Made by a program: the position numbers and the translations under genes. A stretch of DNA of 10,517 nucleotides, from the NCBI GenBank assembly GCA_902495595.1, contig CABUXV010000045.1, forward strand, positions 1 to 10,517, in the 5' to 3' direction. Shown here one piece after another: positions 7,036 through 10,517 of the stretch. The number at the start of each line of letters is the position of its first letter. The stretch's first letter is position 1. A model generated the notes under the pieces. That model did no database searches, was not told the DNA's origin, and saw only the letters and a program-made list of their open reading frames with translations. The stretch is from an uncultured Eubacterium sp. (GTDB lineage: Bacteria > Bacillota > Clostridia > Peptostreptococcales > Anaerovoracaceae).

Positions 7036-7799
7036 TCTCCTCTGCCTCCTCTTTTAAATCTGGACCTGAAAGTTCTCTGGCTCTGTATTGTATCGCTGCT
7101 CAGTTCAAGATTTTCCAGGACTTCTTCATATCCGTACGCCCCGAATTCGTCTCTTACTATTCTTCCTTTCTCAATGGCAATAACCCTTTTGCCCATTTTA
7201 TCGACTATATCCTTTGCATGAGTTACCATAAGAATTGTGGTTCCTCTCATATTTATCTGGTCCAAAAGCTGCATTATCTCCCATGCAGTATCCGGGTCCA
7301 AATTTCCGGTAGGCTCATCTGCAATCAATATCCTCGGTTTATTTACTATGGCCCTTGCAATGGCAACTCTCTGCTGCTCCCCTGCTGAAAGTTCGTTAGG
7401 ATATTTATCCGCCTTTTCCGCTATTCCCACCATGCTCAAAACCTGGGGAACATATTTTTTTATCAGTTTCTTAGGCTGATGGATTATTTCCATAGCAAAA
7501 GCTACATTTTCATATACTGTTTTTTTGGGAAGCAGTCTGAAGTCCTGAAATACGATTCCTATATTTCTTCTTAATATAGGAACCTGTCTGTTTGACATTG
7601 TAGTAACTTCATTTCCCCTCACCTTTATACTGCCTGAATTTGCATCTATCTCCTTAAGAATAAGCTTTATAAAAGTAGATTTCCCCGCTCCGCTGGGACC
7701 TACTAAAAATACAAAATCACCCTTATTTATTCTCACGCTGACCTTCTCAAGACCAACATTCGACTTATAATATTTAGTGACATTATTAAATACGATCAT
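7032..7799 (-). CDS. ftsE: Cell-division ATP-binding protein FtsE
   Basis: FtsE is the cytoplasmic ABC ATPase that drives FtsX and through it the cell-wall hydrolase. The protein is 255 aa. All ABC motifs are intact: Walker A GPSGAGKS (34-41), Q-loop Q85 (VFQDFRLL), signature LSAGEQQR (137-144, with Ala where LSGGQ-type motifs usually have Gly), Walker B ILIADEP (157-163), D-loop (GNLD), and H-loop H194 (VTHA). The C-terminus is about 25 residues longer than the short 228-aa forms and ends in a basic tail, RSRFKRGGRGE. I chose the ATG at 7799 (MIVFNNVTKYY), which matches family N-termini. Its best ribosome binding site, GAAAGGGG (7819-7812), is 12 nt away, longer than ideal and perhaps lowering translation. 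The open frame continues upstream to 7850, but that segment overlaps the promoter. It is the first gene of the operon. Confidence 0.95.
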   Translation of the reverse strand: MIVFNNVTKYYKSNVGLEKVSVRINKGDFVFLVGPSGAGKSTFIKLILKEIDANSGSIKVRGNEVTTMSNRQVPILRRNIGIVFQDFRLLPKKTVYENVAFAMEIIHQPKKLIKKYVPQVLSMVGIAEKADKYPNELSAGEQQRVAIARAIVNKPRILIADEPTGNLDPDTAWEIMQLLDQINMRGTTILMVTHAKDIVDKMGKRVIAIEKGRIVRDEFGAYGYEEVLENLELSSDTIQSQRTFRSRFKRGGRGE

Positions 7800-7841
7800 T
7801 AAATTTATATGCCCCTTTCTGCTGACAAATGATACCCTATT

Positions 7842-7870
7842 ATAATACAATATTCAGGTGAATATTTCAA
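7842..7870 (-). promoter_or_regulatory. Promoter of the ftsE operon (proximal)
   Basis: On the minus strand, TTGAAA (7870-7865) and TATTAT (7847-7842) lie 17 nt apart, each a 5/6 match to the sigma-A consensus. Initiation near 7835 gives a leader of about 36 nt before ATG 7799. A perfect TATAAT at 7844-7839 overlaps the -10 but would need a 20-nt spacer. It is the only candidate promoter block seen between ftsE and the PrcB-domain gene apart from the distal one listed separately. Confidence 0.6.
7849..7866. promoter_or_regulatory. Palindrome inside the ftsE promoter spacer, candidate operator
   Basis: AATATTCA-GG-TGAATATT is symmetric except for the two central bases, with 8-bp arms. It fills the spacer of the proximal ftsE promoter and reaches 2 nt into the -35 box, where a bound protein would block RNA polymerase. 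It loosely recalls AT-rich Firmicute operators such as the CodY box but does not match that consensus, so the binding factor is unknown. Confidence 0.42.
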
Positions 7871-7871
7871 T

Positions 7872-7901
7872 ATTATATAAGGAAATATGCTGTATTTGCA
7901 A
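7872..7901 (-). promoter_or_regulatory. Possible second, distal promoter for ftsE
   Basis: On the minus strand, a perfect TATAAT (7877-7872) is preceded by TTGCAA (7901-7896, 4/6) at 18 nt. A perfect TTGACA also lies at 7913-7908 but lacks a good -10 at the right distance. The region may hold tandem promoters, or the TATAAT may simply be an AT-rich coincidence. Confidence 0.35.
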
Positions 7902-7955
7902 GCATTTTGTCAAATAAGGGTGATGATTTTGTGAAGATTTTTTTTAAACTGTATT

Positions 7956-8423
7956 TTAGTATTGAATTCTCAGTTCTATATTGTCTGGAAGCGCATTAAG
8001 GTTTGTTTTAACTACTTGTATAGGATAGGTTATTATCTGAGAAAAAGCAGTTTTTTTATCAGGGTCTTGAAAGTTTGCATATACAACCAAGGTGGATTTG
8101 CCGTCCTTTTCTTCAAGTACCATATTATCGACAGATACCTTGAATCCCGATGTAGGCTTTTCACCCCTTGTAACGATAACATATACATCATCGTCTATAA
8201 TGCATGCAAGTGCTCTTTCTAACGTTTTGTACTCAGGTATAACATCTGCTGTAATTTCTTTTGGAAGCTGACTCTCTTTTATTTCCTCAAATTCAACAGG
8301 TTTGCTGTCACCCAGCATATTCAGGCATACTGCCGCTGTTATAACACCTATAACAATCATAGCGCCCACAGCTGCAAGCAGCCTTTTTTTCTTCAAATTT
8401 TCTTTCAAGTTCACTTTATTCAA
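7956..8423 (-). CDS. Membrane-anchored PrcB-domain protein
   Basis: A protein of 155 aa with a short basic N-terminus (NLKENLKKKR), one transmembrane segment at about 15-36, and an extracellular C-terminal domain from about residue 62. That domain resembles the PrcB C-terminal family (PF14343), named after a subunit of the spirochaete PrcB-PrcA-PrtP protease complex. The supporting marks are RGEKPTSGFKVSV, then LVVYANFQDPD, then QIITYPIQVV near the end. Its function in Firmicutes is not established. The start is TTG at 8423, 8 nt behind GGAGGAGG (8439-8432); the next in-frame GTG is too far away. It lies upstream of ftsE on the same strand, with a 156-nt gap that holds the ftsE promoters and no convincing terminator, so some read-through is possible. 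A link to the S41 protease downstream is speculative. Confidence 0.72.
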   Translation of the reverse strand: MNKVNLKENLKKKRLLAAVGAMIVIGVITAAVCLNMLGDSKPVEFEEIKESQLPKEITADVIPEYKTLERALACIIDDDVYVIVTRGEKPTSGFKVSVDNMVLEEKDGKSTLVVYANFQDPDKKTAFSQIITYPIQVVKTNLNALPDNIELRIQY

Positions 8424-8431
8424 AATAAAAA

Positions 8432-8439
8432 CCTCCTCC
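8432..8439 (-). promoter_or_regulatory. Ribosome binding site that fixes a TTG start
   Basis: GGAGGAGG on the minus strand, 8 nt before the TTG at 8423, decides the start of the PrcB-domain gene. It is one of two TTG starts with near-perfect Shine-Dalgarno sites in this window. Confidence 0.8.
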
Positions 8440-8454
8440 GCATAAGGTCTGACT

Positions 8455-8484
8455 ATTATAGAACTTATTACGAAAGAGGCTTAA
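8455..8484 (-). promoter_or_regulatory. Weak candidate promoter for the PrcB-domain gene
   Basis: A perfect TATAAT (8460-8455, minus) would start transcription near 8448, about 25 nt before the TTG start. The -35 is poor (TTAAGC at 8484-8479, 18-nt spacer, 3/6) and there is no TG extension. The position is right but the support is limited. Confidence 0.32.
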
Positions 8485-8490
8485 TTATTC

Positions 8491-8564
8491 TTATTTTCAA
8501 TATATTTTAAATAAGCTTATTATGAAGCAGGTCTATCTATTTATTAATATACTTTAAATAGCTT
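8491..8564. repeat. Imperfect direct repeat at the 3' end of the lipoprotein gene
   Basis: Bases 8499-8518 and 8546-8564 are near copies: AATATA, T or C, TTTAAATA, an extra A in the first copy only, then GCTT. TTATT precedes both. The second copy holds the last codons and stop of the lipoprotein gene and the first lies 47 nt beyond it in the intergenic region, as if the gene's tail had been duplicated. The first copy also contains the palindrome AATAAGCTTATT (8510-8521). Confidence 0.4.
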
Positions 8565-9141
8565 TCAAGGTATTTGAAATCTGTTCCGTGTACTCCATAA
8601 CCTTATCTCTGTTGCTGTCAAGAGATAGTATTATAAACTGCACATAATCCGAATCCGTTTCAATGGAAAGATGACATGTAATCATTTTCATTCCGCTGGT
8701 TTTCTCATCTGTGACGATAATATTTTTTATAGCTTTATATCCGGCACAGGATGTATCTTCCGTGCTTTCCACCGCAGAATTTCCCAGCTCCTTATTGTCT
8801 GTAAAGTACTTTACTACCTCCTTGCTGAATCCGTCCAGATCGTATCCGAGCCCCTGTTTAGACTGTTTGATTATCTGAAGTATTGTAATTCCGCCTCCGA
8901 TTTCAAGCTCAAGAGACGACTCGCTGTTCTGATAAGGGTCTGTCTCTTTCCAGTCTGAATCCACTGTTATCTGATATGTACCATCCTTTGTTTTAAAATC
9001 CTGCGTAATCTGCTCTTTGAGCTGAGATGGTTCGGTCGGATTTTCTTTCACATCTTTACTGCTGTTTCCGCAGGCAGATAAACATAAACACATTGCTGCT
9101 GCAATTCCTACGGACAAAATAGTTTTAAAACTTCTTCTCAT
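8554..9141 (-). CDS. Putative lipoprotein of unknown function
   Basis: I do not recognise this protein beyond its export signal. It is 195 aa, with a basic start (MRRSFK), a hydrophobic stretch (8-22) and a lipobox LSAC that puts the lipidated cysteine at residue 24. A flexible polar linker follows (about 25-45). The mature domain (about 48-195) has alternating strands and helices: DGTYQITVDSDWKE near its start, GGGITILQIIKQ in the middle, and a long C-terminal helix ending SNTLKAI. The opening 'sequence then W' pattern and size are reminiscent of Mog1/PsbP-like extracellular domains, but that is a guess. AAGGGGAG (9153-9146) lies 4 nt before the ATG. It starts 22 nt after the transketolase C-half stop with no terminator between, so it is probably co-transcribed with a metabolic gene to which it has no clear connection. 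Confidence 0.75.
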   Translation of the reverse strand: MRRSFKTILSVGIAAAMCLCLSACGNSSKDVKENPTEPSQLKEQITQDFKTKDGTYQITVDSDWKETDPYQNSESSLELEIGGGITILQIIKQSKQGLGYDLDGFSKEVVKYFTDNKELGNSAVESTEDTSCAGYKAIKNIIVTDEKTSGMKMITCHLSIETDSDYVQFIILSLDSNRDKVMEYTEQISNTLKAI

Positions 9142-9163
9142 TGTTCTCCCCTTAATAATTCAA

Positions 9164-10096
9164 CTATTTCAACAAATTCTTAACAGATTTTTCTATATCC
9201 TCATAGGTCATGCCGTATTTTTTCTTTAGTTCATCAGGTTTTCCTGATTCACCGTAAGTATCCTGCTGTCCTACCATTGACATCCTAACAGGCTGATTTT
9301 TAACAATTACTTCCGCAACAGCACTTCCAAGTCCTCCTATTACGGAATGTTCTTCAGCAGTAACTATCGCTCCCGTTTCCTTTGCCGCCTTAATAATAAT
9401 ATCTTCATCTATAGGTTTTATGGTATGAATATCTATTATCCTCGCATCAATACCATCTTTTTTAAGATTTTCCGCCGCTAAAACAGCTTCGTTAACCATG
9501 ATTCCGGTAGCTATTATAGACACATCCCTGCCGTCTTTTATGGTATTTCCTTTTCCAAGCTCAAAATTTGTATTCTCGTCGTAAAATACAGGAACCGCAG
9601 CTCTTCCAAGTCTTACATAACAAGGTCCGTTCATGGCAACAGCCTGCTGCAGAAGTTTTTTCGCAGACACTCCGTCAGAAGGATTTATCACAGTCATCCC
9701 CGGTATGGTTCTCATGAGCGCAATATCTTCAAAAGTCTGATGGCTTGCCCCGTCTTCGCCTACAGTAATGCCGGCATGGGTTGCGCATATTTTAACATTT
9801 GCCTTTGTATATCCTATGGAGTTTCTTATTATCTCAAAAGCTCTTCCCGATGCAAACATAGCAAAAGTGCTGGCGCACACTATCTTGCCTGAAAGAGCAA
9901 GTCCTGCTGCTGCCCCATACAGATTCTGTTCTGCAATTCCCATATTAAAAAATCTCTCCGGATAAACCTTGCCGAATTCCGCAGTCATCGTAGATTTTGA
10001 AAGGTCCGCATCCATAACTACAAGATTATCATACTTTTCTCCAAGCTCCACCAGCGCTTTTCCGTAAGCCTGTCTTGTTGCCATTTTATCTGCCAT
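9164..10096 (-). CDS. Transketolase, C-terminal subunit (split type)
   Basis: The C-terminal half of a two-gene transketolase, 310 aa, cytoplasmic. With the N-terminal half and thiamine diphosphate it moves two-carbon ketol units between sugar phosphates in the non-oxidative pentose phosphate pathway. The pyrimidine-binding domain (about 5-165) has the catalytic glutamate E56 in NMGIAEQN (51-58), plus CATHAGITVGEDGASHQ (104-120), which is typical of the transketolase/DXS superfamily. The C-terminal domain (about 185-305) contains TAEEHSVIGGLGSAVAEV and GESGKPDEL. Dehydrogenase E1-beta or DXS is less likely because of the transketolase-type halves. The ATG overlaps the stop of the N-terminal half as TAATG, and AGGAGG (10111-10106) is 9 nt upstream, so the two subunits are translationally coupled. 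Confidence 0.93.
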   Translation of the reverse strand: MADKMATRQAYGKALVELGEKYDNLVVMDADLSKSTMTAEFGKVYPERFFNMGIAEQNLYGAAAGLALSGKIVCASTFAMFASGRAFEIIRNSIGYTKANVKICATHAGITVGEDGASHQTFEDIALMRTIPGMTVINPSDGVSAKKLLQQAVAMNGPCYVRLGRAAVPVFYDENTNFELGKGNTIKDGRDVSIIATGIMVNEAVLAAENLKKDGIDARIIDIHTIKPIDEDIIIKAAKETGAIVTAEEHSVIGGLGSAVAEVIVKNQPVRMSMVGQQDTYGESGKPDELKKKYGMTYEDIEKSVKNLLK

Positions 10097-10517
10097 TAAT
10101 ACTCACCTCCTAAGTCTTCAATAGCTTGTTTAAGCTCATCTTCATTAGGCGCTTTTCCGTGCCAGCCCGGATTGTTTTCCATGAAAGAAACACCTTTTCC
10201 CTTTACGGTTTTTGCTATTATCATAGTCGGTTTTCCGCTGCATTCCCTTGCCTGTTTAAATGCTCCCAAAATCTCATTAAAATCGTGACCGTTTATCTTT
10301 ATGACATTCCATCCGAAAGCCTTAAATTTCTCATCAACCGGAGCAACTGACATTACATCTTCATTTTTTCCGTCTATCTGAAGTCCGTTGTAATCTAATA
10401 TTCCAACGAGATTATCCAGCTTATTATGAGCAGCCGACATTGCTGCTTCCCATACTATACCTTCCTGAATCTCTCCGTCACCTAAAAGTACATATACTCT
10501 CGCCTGACTTTTATCCA
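10096..10517 (-). CDS. Transketolase, N-terminal subunit (split type), partial
   Basis: The last 139 residues of the N-terminal half, which binds the diphosphate of thiamine diphosphate through a divalent metal. The frame is open to the right edge, so the gene continues beyond the window; roughly half of a normal subunit of about 270-280 aa is missing. The thiamine diphosphate motif is visible: LLGDGEIQEG (GDG at residues 12-14 of the visible part) and, about 29 residues on, LDYNGLQIDG with the metal-ligand Asn. SFMENNPGWHGKAPNEDEL near the C-terminus is characteristic of transketolase N-halves. A methionine at 10440 could be misread as a start, but the GDG motif lies upstream of it in the same frame. 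It is coupled to the C-terminal half through a TAATG overlap. Confidence 0.93.
   Translation of the reverse strand, partial: DKSQARVYVLLGDGEIQEGIVWEAAMSAAHNKLDNLVGILDYNGLQIDGKNEDVMSVAPVDEKFKAFGWNVIKINGHDFNEILGAFKQARECSGKPTMIIAKTVKGKGVSFMENNPGWHGKAPNEDELKQAIEDLGGEY

Noticed and set aside
7885..7907. Small hairpin (ATGCT/AGCAT, 9-nt loop) in the ftsE upstream region as a terminator
   Set aside because: Only 5 bp of stem with little GC and a weak T tract. It overlaps candidate promoter elements and is too weak to call.
10438..10440. ATG at 10440 as the start of a short transketolase fragment
   Set aside because: The frame is open upstream to the edge, and the GDG thiamine-diphosphate motif lies upstream of this ATG. 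The gene is partial at the window edge, not broken.

Overview
This is ordinary low-GC chromosome from an anaerobic Firmicute, most likely class Clostridia. The reasons are a base composition of about 38% GC in sampled genes, strong AGGAGG-type ribosome binding sites, frequent TTG starts, sigma-A-like promoters, a YerC-type TrpR-like regulator, a split two-gene transketolase, and an ftsE-ftsX-M23 hydrolase-S41 protease cluster. The genus cannot be read from the sequence. I see no phage, IS, CRISPR, tRNA or rRNA.

Layout: Positions 1-98 hold a possible gene start running off the left edge and a minus-strand terminator. A yerC-like regulator (131-433, minus) diverges from a CaCA-family Na+/Ca2+ antiporter (583-1548, plus). 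Their two promoters face away from each other around an inverted repeat that sits exactly midway between the -35 boxes. From 7799 down to 1576 runs a compact minus-strand operon: ftsE, ftsX, a coiled-coil M23 murein hydrolase, recJ, a secreted S41 (CtpA-type) protease, and a GrpB/UPF0157 gene at the 3' end. ATGA overlaps couple ftsE to ftsX and recJ to ctpA. Upstream lie a membrane-anchored PrcB-domain protein (7956-8423), a small lipoprotein of unknown function (8554-9141), and the two halves of a split transketolase (9164-10096, and 10096 to the right edge), all on the minus strand.

How it works together: FtsEX uses ATP hydrolysis in the cytoplasm to switch on a peptidoglycan hydrolase outside the membrane, and the hydrolase gene follows ftsX directly. 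The S41 protease in the same operon could limit or process such hydrolases. The PrcB-domain protein just upstream is an unproven candidate partner. RecJ (DNA repair) is functionally foreign to the cluster, and the GrpB gene is visibly more AT-rich (about 31% GC by hand count), which suggests later acquisition. Transketolase belongs to the pentose phosphate pathway.

No wholly new system is evident. The best leads are the symmetric divergent promoter at yerC/antiporter, a palindrome filling the spacer of the ftsE promoter, and the hydrolase-protease-PrcB neighbourhood.
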